The translations under genes and the position numbers were made by a program. Source: Phallusia mammillata (lineage: Eukaryota > Chordata > Ascidiacea > Phlebobranchia > Ascidiidae). From it: a stretch of 64,000 nt of DNA. The notes under the pieces were generated by a model. It saw nothing but the letters and a program-made list of their open reading frames with translations. It ran no database searches and had not been told where the DNA came from. This document shows, in pieces, positions 1 through 15,189 of this stretch (position 1 is its first letter; each line of letters begins with the position of its first letter). Where the stretch lies: contig QLIY01000268.1 of assembly GCA_003260075.1 (NCBI GenBank), positions 37,733-101,732 on the forward strand. Reading direction: 5' to 3'.

Positions 1-1007
1 TTGGTTGCAACGTATATCCGGACTTGTCTATTAATTGTAAAAATTAAAAAAGAAATTAAAAGTATCCTTTACAGTTGTAACAGACTGTAATAATATTTAT
101 ATAAAGGACAATTTTGTTGCCTAAAACCTGAAACACTAAACGAAAAAAAAACAAGACACGTAGACAGGCATCGTTTTGTGATCTTCACTTATTCGAGCGT
201 GACACTCATTTATCAAGTTTTTTCGACAAAATATGTTAATTTGGGGGTACATATATTGTACAAATTACAAGGGGTAATCAAAGCCCCTACCTTGTCCTTG
301 TGTGCCGGCGCGTATGACCATTATTTCATTTGTTGTAAAAGTTGATTCTCAAAACCCTGTTCAGAATGTAAGTAACTGTAACACTTCAGGGCTGATTCCC
401 GAATTAAATTTTTGTTCATCTGAGCTTATTAGTGGTCGAACTGGCCATTCCCTAATACGAATCTGCTATGTGCAGCATACGAGACAAGCAACAGTACTTG
501 TGATTCAACTTTCGACGGGCTCACCACAGAGCCTGTGTTGCTTAGTTGTTATAGGGCGCGAGTCCCGGAAAGGTTGTCGTTGGGACGAATCCCACTGCAG
601 GCTATAGGTGTTTCTAGCCTACGCCTTGTCATATAGGAATGCCTAGTGACCAAATGTTTTCGTCGTGTTTAAAAATCATAAAATCTGTCGAAAAGCGGTA
701 AATTACAGGTTGTACTGATGGCCACGACATGTTAACGCGTAACGGCAACGCTTCAACATGAGTGACACCCTTACACCTTGGCAAAATTTGATTCTGATAT
801 CAACAAAAATGTGGACAGAGCGCCGTCTTTAGTGTTTGAAATCTATGCTGCACTTAATAACGATATTGCACCTGCTTGCTACCTAACCCTTGCATCAAAG
901 ACTTCATTGGTTATATCTCAGTACTCATCCTAAGTTAAAATAGGGTTATGTTTGTATTTTGCTGCAATATTGTGCATGCGCATAAATCGTCATCACGATA
1001 AAGGCCT
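1..1007. other. Intergenic region, no gene seen
   Basis: I find no supported coding exon. A 101-codon plus-strand reading frame at 302-607 has no recognisable domain and overlaps the tRNA-like stretch described separately. Any 3' UTR of the minus-strand actin-like gene would lie just below position 1008, but I see no AATAAA-type signal close to its stop. Confidence 0.5.
531..602 (+). repeat. tRNA-like sequence (possible SINE head)
   Basis: This 72-base segment has tRNA length. Its first seven bases GCCTGTG pair with its last seven TGCAGGC, using two wobbles. A 17-base T-arm-like hairpin containing GACGAAT precedes the 3' strand, and TTGCTTAGTTG resembles an A box. The anticodon arm does not fold properly and there is no T33, so it is unlikely to be a working tRNA. 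A tRNA-derived SINE or a decayed tRNA fits better. Confidence 0.3.
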
Positions 1008-3435
1008 TTACTCATCACCTTCATCTGCATCAACTGATCTTTCACGATGAATGATGGAAGGACCAAATTCCTGATACTCTGCATTACTGGTCCACATTTT
1101 ATCGGACAAAGAAGACTGGGCTGCATACAGTGATCCTCCCTTCCACACTCCGTGATGTCTGTCAGGAGATGCTAAAGTACTCACTTCGATGGAAGTTGAG
1201 GTTGAGAGCTTTTGATCAATTCGTTCCTTCATACCTGGTGTAAGTATTTTATAATATAGGTTTCAGTTCACAACATACCCTTTTCCCGTAAAAGCTCTAG
1301 CTCACTAGAGCATCAGTACAACAAGTGCGCTTCGGAAAAAATACGATACAACGTACCAAATGAGTAAAAAAAATTTAAAAAAATTTAAAAAAACTGGACA
1401 CAATAAATCACCACGCAGTGTGACATAAACGTTAAGAAGATAAACTATAGTTTGGTGTCACTTTGATTGCAATACTGTCCTTTACCTTTAAACATAGTGT
1501 TTCCACCAGCTAACATAATGTTTTTCCGTAGTTCTTGTCGAATTTCGACCTCACATTGGTTGATTGATCTGTTAATCATTTTATCAACTCCATTGATTTC
1601 TTTTCCAATAATAGAGGGATCAAACATCGGTTCAGTCATGCGGAATAACTCAGCTCCAACAGGTATGGTCTACAAACGCATCTACAATTACTAAACTAAA
1701 CTTCGAAAACCCTATACAATGTAATGGAAATCAAATCCTTTCATGTAGTAAGAGTTTTTGTTATGTTTTAAATTTAAGTTCATAAAAAGCTTTAAGTCAT
1801 GCGTCCTCAAAATTTTGAGGTATATATATATGTATATGTATGTAAGCGTAACACATCGTGTCGGCGAAAATATACGAAAAAACATCTAACTGTTAAAAAC
1901 ACATAAAAATAAAGAAAGGACGTTAGTATAATTAAAGGGTAGGCCACACTTTTTGACATTATTAGTAGCAGGCGTTTGCCATGCTTTGAGGTAATGCGCC
2001 AGTTTTGTTTTTTTTGTCAAGAAATACTACGATATATATATAAGTAAAAAACTGTTGCTTACATTTCCATTAGGTAGTGGAATTTGTTCTTGGGTTACGT
2101 TTGGTTTTTTCATCTCTTCATTATAATTTAAGGCAACGTAGCCTGATCTTTTAACCCTCTCAATGAGTTCAACTATAAAAAAGTTGTTTTAAACAAAAGG
2201 ACGGTTAGCAGTTCCTATAACTTCACAACAGCCTTTAACAATAAAAGGACATAAAACATTGTTGAGTTCATGCTTCTCGATGGCTTTCTTTATAGTGATA
2301 GTATGATACTTACATTTATACATCCTTTTAGGAAACGATTATTTGCAAAAACGGACCTTAGCTGCGTCTGCCAGGTCAGCGTCCATACGTTTGTTACATA
2401 TTAAATGCTTTCTTTAATGAATGCAAATCATTGTTAACGTTTATCATCACACACCTCGACCGCCATCCTGAACCGTGATTCCCGATTCACCTAAAAGCTT
2501 ACTACATGGTTGGAGACATCATTTAGTTTTTCATAGTTGATTGATTCGTTTTTAAATGTATATACCGGCCCAACTTGAGTTCAGTTCCCATACTGTGTCA
2601 CTTACAAAAAATGAAAGAAAAGGGGGAGTAACTTACCAGTTGTTTTACCAATGGATTTCAATGCAAGCTTGGCCGCATGTTCAATACACAAGGCTGGTAC
2701 ACCGAAAGACTCAAACCAAATTTGAGCTATTTTTTCGCGAGTAGCGTGTAAATATTGTTTTAGTTTAGGCCTTTAAAAAGAGAGATAATACTAAATATTG
2801 GTGGAATGAAAATGAGTATTAACCAGCTTTCCGTTCTTTGTAATAAACGCAGTAAACATATAAACTTGTAAAACTAAAATAACGAATCATTTTATTTACC
2901 TTCGTACTTGTGGCCGGTTCTGTGATCAGGACTTGATGCTCGGAACTTGATGTAAACAAGCGATCACGAAATAAGTGAAACCAAACCTTTTCCATGTCGT
3001 CCCAATTGGTTATTTCTCCACGCACAACTGGGTTTACAAGTGGAAGGCCCTCAGTTGTTTTTCCCAATCTTTCCCAACCTGGAACACTGCCAGCGCCGCG
3101 TTCAAACCCTCTCCTTTCTATTTCATCGAAGTTTATCTGTCGGAAAAAATGAGAGGATAGTAGAATAGAGACTGGTGGTAAAATTTATCAGGCAGAGTGG
3201 CAAGCTTGTTTCTTAATGAAAAATATTCTGTTGAGATGAATAAGCCTACGCCACAAAATAACTTACGATAATAAATCACTTCGATGATAACAAAAATTAC
3301 CTCAGAAAGCATTGGACTAAACGGACTTGCTAATGGGTCGTGCATTGGTGAGAACACAACAGCCGGATCAATATCTCCAGCGAATCCCGCCTTTATTCTC
3401 CACGAACCATTGTCAATTACAACAGCTGCACTCAT
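1008..3435 (-). CDS. Divergent actin-like protein, possibly decaying
   Basis: Exons read 3301-3435, 2900-3136, 2637-2745, 2063-2172, 1486-1669 and 1008-1234. Intron positions and phases match the two intact actins downstream, so it arose from the same gene form. The N-terminus has DNGSW then KAGFAGD, where normal actin has DNGSG. WDDMEK, AGGNTMF and a C-terminal GPSIIHR are also kept, followed by about ten extra acidic residues. The exon that should carry the second phosphate-binding motif (DSGDG) is absent. A possible 36-base mini-exon at 2455-2490 would keep frame and give about 345 residues, but lacks that motif. The third exon has AC, not AG, at its expected acceptor. All the visible exons still have open frames. 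Nucleotide binding is probably lost, so this is either a structural actin-like protein or an early pseudogene. Confidence 0.6.
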
Positions 3436-3846
3436 ATTTAGAATAAAAATTGTTGACGGTTGGTCAACCTGAGTTTTATTTAGTTTTGCACAAAATAAAT
3501 CTTAGGTAACCTCTTTCCGTTTGGTATCAAAGTACTTTAAAGCAAAAAAGTAAATAGCTCTGGAGTAATAAAACGATACTACTAACCCGTTGTATTGTGT
3601 TGACATTTTCTAAAACTCTTTTTTAGATCTCAAACATGAATTACGAAACTACCTAAATGTTTTGCACATTATAATATTTGAAACAACAAGAGTAAATCAA
3701 AACTTTTTGCAAAGACGCTAAGTTTGAACCGAATGCATGTTTAACACGAGCTGTACCCTACTTCTAAATCCCTTTTACTTTCCCTGTGGCAAACTGTGCA
3801 TAGAATAGTTTTTAAGCGCCAATTACATTTACAACATGGTTTAAAG
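3436..3846. other. Intergenic region upstream of actin-like gene
   Basis: AT-rich DNA between the start codon of the actin-like gene and a hAT element. Its promoter should be here, but I see no convincing TATA box or other motif. Confidence 0.4.
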
Positions 3847-4267
3847 CAGTGGTTCCCAAACTTTTTCATATTTTTTTCAAAACGGTCCCTTTGCCATTAT
3901 TTCGAGGGCTCGCGGTCCTTAAGCCTCAATGTGTATTTCATAAAAACGAAAGTTGATTGCAGGATTTTAGCTAGTTATGCAAAATTGCGCATAACAATCA
4001 TCCAAAGACAGCATGTGACATCACAAACAGGACAAAAAACATTACGATTGTGCGCGAACAATTGCATTTTTGATAGTTGTCATTCAATAAAGGCCATTGT
4101 TTAGCAATGGAGACAGTCGATTCTCAATTCTACTTTGATTTAAACTTATTTAGTGGCACAAACTGACGCCAAATAAGATTATAGAATTACTTCAACCGCT
4201 TCGCGGTCCCCCCAAAATTGCCTCACGGACCCCTAATGGACCGCGGACCCCAGTTTGGGAACCGCTG
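3847..4267. mobile_element. Non-autonomous hAT-like element (MITE)
   Basis: The terminal inverted repeats are CAGTGGTTCCCAAACT at the left and its imperfect complement AGTTTGGGAACCGCTG at the right. The element is flanked directly by the exact 10-base duplication TGGTTTAAAG (3837-3846 and 4268-4277). hAT elements normally make 8-base duplications, so two bases may match by chance. Inside are AT-rich filler and a short GC-rich stretch near the right end. There is no coding capacity. Confidence 0.85.
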
Positions 4268-4277
4268 TGGTTTAAAG

Positions 4278-6038
4278 CGATCGTTACTGTGTGAAGTGAC
4301 GTGTCCAAATTTAATTAAACCATAACTTGTTTTGTGCTCATTGTAAACGTTTTGTCTAAACTGACTGCATACCGTAAAACAGATTTTTATGATATTTTAA
4401 CCATTACGCATTTTATTTTTTTATTGTAAACCATCTGAGAGCTGCCGCCTGGGACTCTGGTACACTTTGCTTTTTAAAAAACACATTGTTTCCCTACGTG
4501 AGCAATACTTTGTTATACATTATGCCTGGCAGCAATAGCTTATTTTATTGTTTCCCTACATCTTTAATCAAAGATTAAAAGATTTTTAATAGCCACTAAA
4601 TCACAAATCCTTACAAATTGACAAAAAATGGGACTAGTTTTGTCACAATTGTAAAAGTAATAATGCTTACTTTTAATAAATAAAGTTTAGACTGCAACAA
4701 CTAACTGCGAAAACGAATTATGCGACCTATCCGGATGTTTTGTAATATCCTGAAGCATTATATAACATGAGAAAAATCTACCGGCAATCTGATTTTTTTT
4801 GTCCGATTTCTGAATGAAATCACTTTACCACACGGGATTAAACTTAGGACAGGATTGGATGGGTAACATATCTTACCACTAAAGTAACCTATTATTATGC
4901 CGATTTATTGCGCCGTGCATGGTCTTTCGCCCTAAAACCATGCATGCAATCAGGTCAACAGACCTACGCGCCAAACGATAGTAAAGTCAAGTGACAAAGT
5001 GACTGTTATCAGAAATCAACAAAAAAATGCTTTGTGCTCTTGAAAAGGATGAAAAGAAGATCAGGTACTTACGTACAGTTTGTCATAGTTTTAAAGATGG
5101 TGGTATTCCAATTAACAACAAACTAGGGCAACACAGCTATCTTAACCGAGTTTTTCAAAAGCGTTTATTCGCCCTGTGCTTTTCACAGCACACTGTTAAC
5201 AGTAGCCCTTTGGTCATAAAATCCGTCCAACTGGCTTTGCGCCATATCCAGTGCGGGGTCATGTCAGCAATTGCCGCCAACAATGGGTAACGGATTAATT
5301 GGCTACCGCTAAACCAAGATCGATCCAGAAATGTTTGGGTCACTTTAACAGTCCCAGTTTTTTTCCTGGATGCGAAATCTTCGAAGTCTGCGAAATCTGT
5401 GCATCTGTAGTGAAGCTTGTCCGAATGGCGTTTCTGTCCTCATTTTACGGATGAAAAGTGGAATTTAATTGCTCACTGTATTGACTATTTACTAAGCCTA
5501 CATGTATTCTTTTTAACTAAGTACACATGTTAGAGTTCTAACACAGTCCAGGTTATACATCGCATATAGAAGTTTAACAGATCGGGCAAAATTGTCTGAC
5601 ACTGATTAGTAAAAGCACAAATTTAACAAATTTCTACAATTATCCACACGTAAAACATGTTAATGACCATTTCTCTGTAAAGGTACATTTGTCAATGCAT
5701 TTCGCTTACAAAGCATTTTGGATTTTTGCAGTTTATGCATTTTGGTTAAACTAATCGTATTTTGTATCGTTAAGACAACATCCGATGATCCGTCTTCTAG
5801 TCAAAAGACAACAAGCGCAAAAAAGTTATCATATTCGCCATTTTTAAACAAAACTATAGTGTTTCGAACTACTTTTCTGGCTGTGAAATTGTAAGTTATT
5901 TTTGATGTTAATTTGTAGCAAATTCGAGTTTAGTAGTGATTTCTTAACTGTAGTTTCTGTAATTTATTTCACTACTTTATTTAACAAAGTTAAACTCAAC
6001 AAAAAAGAGCAGATTTTGTGATCACACAGTTGTTACAA
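4278..6038. other. Intergenic region, no gene seen
   Basis: AT-rich sequence with no supported exon. An 87-codon plus-strand frame at 5027-5290 has no recognised domain. A small hairpin lies near 4918-4946 (GCATGGT paired with ACCATGC). Confidence 0.4.
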
Positions 6039-6044
6039 TTTATT
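6039..6044 (-). promoter_or_regulatory. Poly(A) signal of actin gene 6165-8909
   Basis: TTTATT on the plus strand gives AATAAA in the transcript, about 120 bases past the stop codon. Confidence 0.6.
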
Positions 6045-6164
6045 ACATTCTAAACGAAACATCTCATCAAGTATCGGCGAAAAAGAAAAATTAGCAATAC
6101 AGAATTTCCTGATATATGTAGTTTACATAAGCAATGGTGGGATAATTTATTTTCATCTGATGAT

Positions 6165-8909
<2,745 letters not shown>

Positions 8910-9432
8910 TGTGGATTTTGGGTTTTACTTTTATGTTTCAAAAAAAAACAAATTGTTTGCTAAATTCTAAAAATGAAAATTATCTATTTTAGAACGTCAC
9001 TATTATTGCTCCCTATTTTATTACCAAAATTATTAAACCTCACTCAGTAATGTTCAGTAAAATGTCTAACTAAAAAAGGTATTTGTAGACCTTTGTTATT
9101 TTATAGTTCGTTGTGATGCAAACACTTAACCGCAATTGAATGAACACTTGGCTTATTCTGGTGAACACTGCTAGAGAAAAAAAACCTGCTACCGTCTGCG
9201 GCTGGTGAGTCTAAATGGTTATATCGCTTGATATCCTCTGCCTTTACTGTCTGGCGCATATAATCACTGAAAAACGGCACCAAGTGAGCAGCTTCCTGCC
9301 TATTTCCCTTTCATCAAGAAACACAAACACAGGCGGTGGCTGTGTGAGCGCCTAAAGCCGATTCATACCCATATTTGGTCACAAAATCGGCGAGCCGATC
9401 CTACGTCACATGTGCATGCTAGTGTCATGCAT
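8910..9432. other. Upstream region of the first intact actin
   Basis: Promoter and 5' leader of the minus-strand actin should lie here. A T-rich tract ending in AG at about 8962-8975 on the minus strand could act as a 3' splice or trans-splice acceptor, but this is weak. No TATA or CArG box could be assigned with confidence. Confidence 0.35.

Positions 9433-9516
<84 letters not shown>
9433..9516. repeat. Poly(G) run of 84 bases
   Basis: The sequence shows 84 uninterrupted G bases on the plus strand, bordered by CATGCAT on the left and GAAGAGGATC on the right. Such a long pure run would be a strong G-quadruplex former and is very unstable. It may be real, or it may be an assembly or base-calling artefact. 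The poly-glycine and poly-proline frames across it are meaningless. Confidence 0.95.
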
Positions 9517-9517
<1 letters not shown>

Positions 9518-12500
9518 AGAGGATCAGGGCTCCTCATTCGTGGTGTTTGTTTCCGCGTCACACATCCTTTAATAAGGACAGTATTTCGCAACAAATTTAA
9601 CCATCCAAGTCTTGAAGTTCTATACAATAGATTTTCTCGACAAACAAAAACAAAAAACAAAAATGCTTTACTGCCTTTTTTAAGTTAAGAAACATATTAT
9701 CGGAAAGCTTGCGAGCCAAGCGCAGTCGGGATGTACTAAACAATTCGAGGTGATTTAAAGGTGTATAAAATCCTACCATAAAAAAGAAACTATAGAATTG
9801 GTAAACGGACAACAATCATATTTTATAGTGTTTCACGCAAAAGATTTTACAATTTCTTTTGCAGACAAGGAAAAAACATGGAGCAAAATCGGACAAGTTG
9901 TTTCAGAAAGTGGTATATTTTTTACTAACGTTACTAGCGCAGTGAAAGCCCCAAGAACAGAACCGTTACTACTGTTCGTGCCCTGATTGATTAATTGCAA
10001 AACTTTAATGCCGGATGCACGCAAAAACTAGCACGCCGGCCGCATCCCTTATATGGCTACGGTTAGACTGTACCAAGCATTAGCATATGAACCGGCCGGC
10101 TCTTTCCTGCTAGCAGGCTTGCAGCCTCTCAGCCCGCGAATAGGCAGCAAACCTGGGCCGACGTGCATGCATCCGGACCCTGTCGTGATTATTCACAGGA
10201 GTTAGCTTGTGCGCTGTTTGAGGAAGTGACATACCGGTGCTAAGACCCGCTAGCGTCTTCATTGATCTGCCCGTATAAGGACTTCATTTACACTTTGGAA
10301 GAGGCTTAATTTTGTTGATACCTACTGGTTAAAAATACCGATTTCCTTTTAAGAAATATAACACCCAACTGTATTAGATATACATGCAAAACGTTACATA
10401 GGTTGGACTTCGCCCGTCCGTCCAGCCAACCTGTACATTTTGGTAGCTAATTACACGAACCGCTTACGTACAAATGGCTCTTGACAGCCAACCAAGCTTT
10501 CGTTGAAGGCGTGACGAGGGGGAAAATCTTTTAAAGTATATTGTTATTTTTCCCGTTCAACCCGGAATTTGCCTAGTCGACTTTGAGGAAATACTCGACT
10601 TTGAGGAAGTCCAGTTTTGGAAAGATCGACACAACGAACACACACGCAATGTGTCGCAATGCATATATTAGCATAGCAGAGTTACTTGTAGGTTCGTTAT
10701 CTGTTTGTTAGGACGAAAACAAGCTACGTAATGCAGAGCTATGATTTGCCTGGCCTAGGTCATATCCGGTTATTATCTGTTTGTGCACAGGATTCATGAG
10801 ATCACCGGAACTTTGCTCACTGCATTGTGTTGACAGCTATAGTACACGTCACAAAATGGTATTGTTACAACAATTCTATATCTCCTTAAACTGCCATCGA
10901 ACCACAGCCCAAAATTTTCCACCATGTAAACTGTAAAGGGTAAAATTTATTCAGGAAAAAATGTCAAATACCCATGTTTTAGGGTTTTTATTTTCAATTT
11001 TGACGCACAGCAAGGCTGCTGTACACTTCTAGTCAGTCGGAATTCATTTAACGCGGTGTTGAGTTGATCAACTTAAGTGATCATCCATGCTCTGGTCCTT
11101 TCACTTGATTACTGTTCTTTATTATTGTCTTGTTACATCAAATCACTTTTAATTGTAGTGTCACTTATGTCACTTGGTTGTGAAATAAAGCCTTTTAACG
11201 GAGTCCTAAATGACCAGGTATGTTCAAAATTGTTTCATCTGGAGTTAAAAAATGATCAACGTCATACAACAGACAAATAACTTTTCATTTAACAGCATTA
11301 CAAATTCCGTAGCAAAAAATTTTAATTGGTATACTTTTGTTATTTTACAAAAAAAAAACTCCTACTGGTTGTTTTGGCTGATATGTTTAACTCAGCTACA
11401 AAATGTACTTTTAAATTCATTTAAAAAGCCAATATCTTCCAAAATGTTTCCAAACCGTTGATATGGTAAAAAGGATTCAAAGTTTACATTTTTATCCATG
11501 TAACAAATCGACCTGCTTGTTAGTGTAGGCGGGTTACAATGAACATTTCATAAAGTTATAAAATAAATATGTATTTTAGCTGTCTGTATGCAAATTTATG
11601 TATATGAGTCTTCAAACTACCAATGAAATTTCATTTGCTTCACATAACGTTGTAAACTAACGGTGTAGATATTGTGTTTTTACTAGCTTTTAATTTTTAA
11701 ACGAATTTAGGTTCAGTTTGACCCGATTTTGTTATGTTTACCACGAAGTCTACTTTTATCGCCACATGGTACATGTTGTAAATCCAGTCACATTATTTCT
11801 AAGTTCGGTAGAGCCATTTTTACCAGCTGGGTGTGTCAAGTCTGTATTAGGCAATACGCACTCTCAGTAGCAGCACGCTGAAGTCAAACATGATAGGGCA
11901 TGCTGTTCAACTCGTTGCACAAGGGCATCGACAGAATCTCTTTTTTAGGAAATGTCAAATGACTTTACACCTACGCTGCACAAATCAAAATGATCCGAGG
12001 AGGCTAATAAATCTTTGATACCGATTTCCTAGAGGTAGACTTGAAAGTCTATTTCAATATACATTCCCAAAAAATACCCAACAATTTCGTGTTTTATATT
12101 GAAATAACCCAGGGCACTTAAGTTGTCAATCAATAGTCACGACAGTTTCATAGCTTAACACAAACCTTTTACTCAAACAAGACAGGTTTATTCGGAAATA
12201 TTTTCACATTGGGTGTCGTTTCTTTCAAACATTTTTGAGCGATCAAATTTACATTGCAAAAGTGGTTGGTCTAAACGTGCAGTTGTGCTGCTGGGTTTTT
12301 TTAACGGGATTTTAACAATATTTTGATTTGACTAGTGTGCATTATTAGTAAAGTGGCAACTACGTTGTTTATCACCTTTTTTACATTGATTTAGAAGAAG
12401 TTTAAAATGTTTAGAACACTACTATCCTGGATGGTTGCGACACAATAACCCTAAAGCAGTACCTTTCAAATCAGCATTGTTACCTTATTTGGGCATGAGA

Positions 12501-13869
12501 CATAATCTTCCACGTGTTGGGCGTCACCATACTGCCGATTCGCGCGTTTTGCATGGTTGACTGCGTCTAGCCAATCTAATTAATTCACTGGGCGTGTTCA
12601 GCATTTTTTTCTTGATAGTCCTTTTAATGCATTTCGCAACACGTTGTCCGTACACCTCGGTAAAGAAGATTTAAGCCATCATTCTCAAAAGTTAGGCGCA
12701 TGGAGTTAAAGACAAGGATAAACACGCAATTTACCTGCTTCAACACGTTTCATGTATATTTTACAAACCTATTGTACTGTTTTTATCGCAAACGCAGCTC
12801 GCTTTTTACTAAATGGGTCGAAACAATATATACGCTGATTAGTGTTCTGGGTGACCCAAACCAAAAGCAGTTTGCCTAAACAGATTCTATTTTCAGTGAC
12901 TTTTTGTCAAAAACCTAAAGTTCAAAAACCGTTTGTATTTATTTCGGATGGTGGTTAAAGTTGATGGTAAGAATGTTAGTTTCAGTAGAAACTTTATTAC
13001 CCATAAACACGTTTATTATATCATCTACATGACTACCAGGGTTAAAACGTAACACGTTTTGTCTCGTGTGGGTTTTCCTCTGCCAGGCTTATCGACGTAT
13101 CACGTTTCAAACGAGGTGCAGTTATTTCCGGGTTTGTGTACGAATTAGCTGGTTGATTAAGTGGCTGCTGTTTATTACAGCTCAAGCATCGAAGTCTACA
13201 TAGGCATCGCTTTGATCCGTTTGAACTTGCCTGAAGTCTGGAACCAATGTAACACCATAAAACAACATAGTTTGATTCATAAGTATCTTTGAAAATTACA
13301 GGTCATATTTGGATGAAACAAAAACGTTTTACAAATCTACAAGCAAGTTTACTACAAAAATGGACTGTTTTTTTCATGAACTTTGAAATCAAAACATTGC
13401 CAATTTACAGATTAAAAATCTTTGACGCAAATCTGCACAAATATGCATCAAACAGGCGTATGGCCAATATTTGCACGTAAAAAACGTGCAGTCAAATTGC
13501 TGAACGTATGTGCTCAAACAGCATCCTTTTTTGGTTGTCACCAGTTACATTTCGTCCTTTGCAAAACACTTGCTTCCAATCTAGCATTTTTAAAATGGGT
13601 GTGGCTAAGTCTTGCAACTGGACAATGAGGTATAATATTTTGGGCAACAAAAATACATTATAAAACAACAAGTGTAGAGGTAAAGGGGACATTGCAGTCA
13701 GTTGCCGTCAACATGCATAATAGTTTACATGATGTATTTTTAAAATAGTACCATTTTTTTTGCTTTCTTGCGGTAAACAAGACAGTATACAGAAAGTCTT
13801 GTAAATGTACATACTCAACAATTCTGTATGGTACCATTTGTCGTGGGTTGTTAACACATTATCCCCTAC
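9517..13869. other. Long intergenic region without a recognised gene
   Basis: About 4.3 kb of mostly AT-rich DNA. The longest frames (60-72 codons) have no recognisable domain. It includes a GC-richer block at about 10010-10260, with repeated GCCGGC/CCGG motifs, that stands out from its surroundings. It also includes a 12-base palindrome AGTTGATCAACT near 11061. The same palindrome core occurs near 6708 in the actin intron. I cannot say what this region does. Confidence 0.4.
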
Positions 13870-14134
13870 CATGGGCGCCGGCAGAAAATTTTGCAAGAGG
13901 GGGGCAAATTTTGGCTGATACTTTACCGCATCAAGAATTTGTTACATATGAAGCCATAAATCGTGTACTTCACTATTGAGTTGCCTAAAAGTTAAAGCAT
14001 TGAACGATGTCACAAATCCCCGCGCTGCCAATTTAATTAAGTTTGCTGCTAAATATGTTAAATTGAGGTACACTGAAATTCCAAGTGTGGGGGGGGGCAA
14101 GTGCCCCCTCTTGTCCCACGCGGCGGCGCCCATG
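13870..14134. mobile_element. Non-autonomous hAT-like element, GC-rich ends
   Basis: The ends are CATGGGCGCCGGC and GGCGGCGCCCATG. It is flanked by the exact 8-base duplication TCCCCTAC (13862-13869 and 14135-14142), which is the hAT signature. Subterminal regions hold GGGGGGCAAATTTT and an inverted counterpart rich in CCCCC. It has no coding capacity. Confidence 0.85.
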
Positions 14135-14217
14135 TCCCCTACCGCAATCCAATCCTCCGTTTTCAAAAACATGTGTCAAGTAACCAAAAGTATATGCGCA
14201 AAGCGTTTTATATTTTT

Positions 14218-14339
14218 TTACCACAAAAATTCACTTAAATAGCTAAAATTATTTATCATGGCCTTTTGGGGGGGGGGATTTGAAATTTTAACCACAAAAA
14301 TTCACTTAAATAGCTAAAATTATTTATCATGGCCTTTTT
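14218..14339. repeat. Direct duplication flanking a poly(G) run
   Basis: A roughly 49-base unit beginning ACCACAAAAATTCAC is present at 14220-14267 and again at 14291-14339. Ten G bases (14268-14277) and a 13-base spacer lie between the copies. The same arrangement recurs at 33741 and 36047. Confidence 0.85.
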
Positions 14340-14735
14340 TAACTTGTTGCGAAGCGATTACAGTCATATGCAAACCATGTTTGAGATGTCAAACATTTTA
14401 GTGAACAATCGTTTTGTCGTTGTTCGTGTGTTGTATACATGCTACACGCCTAAAGTGAAAAATAAATCATCACTCAGCAGGTCATGTAGTTCACCTACCG
14501 GAAGATTGTTTGTCCTTTTTGCGTTTTAACCAAAATGCACATCAGGTATTGCAAAAGCTTATGTCGACAAAGCAAATGTACAGCAAAAGACTGAAATCGC
14601 GTGCAGTAATAGATACTGCTAGAACGATTAAAGAATTGACACTTGTCAAAATGGACATTGACTAAAACACGAATATTGTTGGGTAGCGCCCTCTCGCGGC
14701 TAAACTTGTAGACTAAACTACAAGTGGTATAGACC

Positions 14736-14880
14736 AGTAGTTCTCAGCCTTTTATGTACCGTGCCCCCCTAAAAGTAACTTTCGGGTCTTGTGGCTCCCT
14801 ATAAATAAGCCCCATAAGACCTGTGGCGCCCTACCAAAAATGTATCCATAATCTATCAGGATAATCATTTTGCTAAAAAT
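14736..14880. mobile_element. Left end of a hAT-like element (remnant)
   Basis: CAGTAGTTCTCAGCC matches the left-terminal pattern of the other hAT elements here and is followed by typical CCCCCC-rich subterminal sequence. No matching right end or target duplication was found, so it is probably truncated. The right boundary is a guess. Confidence 0.35.
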
Positions 14881-15189
14881 GAACGTTAATATGGACAATT
14901 AGTGTAGGAATTAGTCGATTGAGTAATGAAATTAAATCACTTGTAACACACATTTAATTCTGAACAATGTATTGTTACCAGCTGCAAATGTGAAAGTATA
15001 GAAATCGTCATATTTCACTGATGTTTATCACGGTGATGGAACTTATACTAAATAACCCAATTTATAAGACCCATAGTGCTCGGACAGCAACATCCGTTGT
15101 CCTTTTACAAGCCTACATGATTAGAGATTGGTTTAAAAGAATGAAACATTTTTTTCAAAAGAAAACATCAAGAAAAATTATGGACTATT

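Noticed and set aside
302..607. 101-codon plus-strand frame
   Set aside because: No domain or codon pattern; it overlaps the tRNA-like segment and has no splice context.
5027..5290. 87-codon plus-strand frame
   Set aside because: No recognisable motif or supporting neighbours.
9406..9688. Poly-glycine and poly-proline reading frames
   Set aside because: They are only translations of the 84-base G run, with no recognisable protein on either side.
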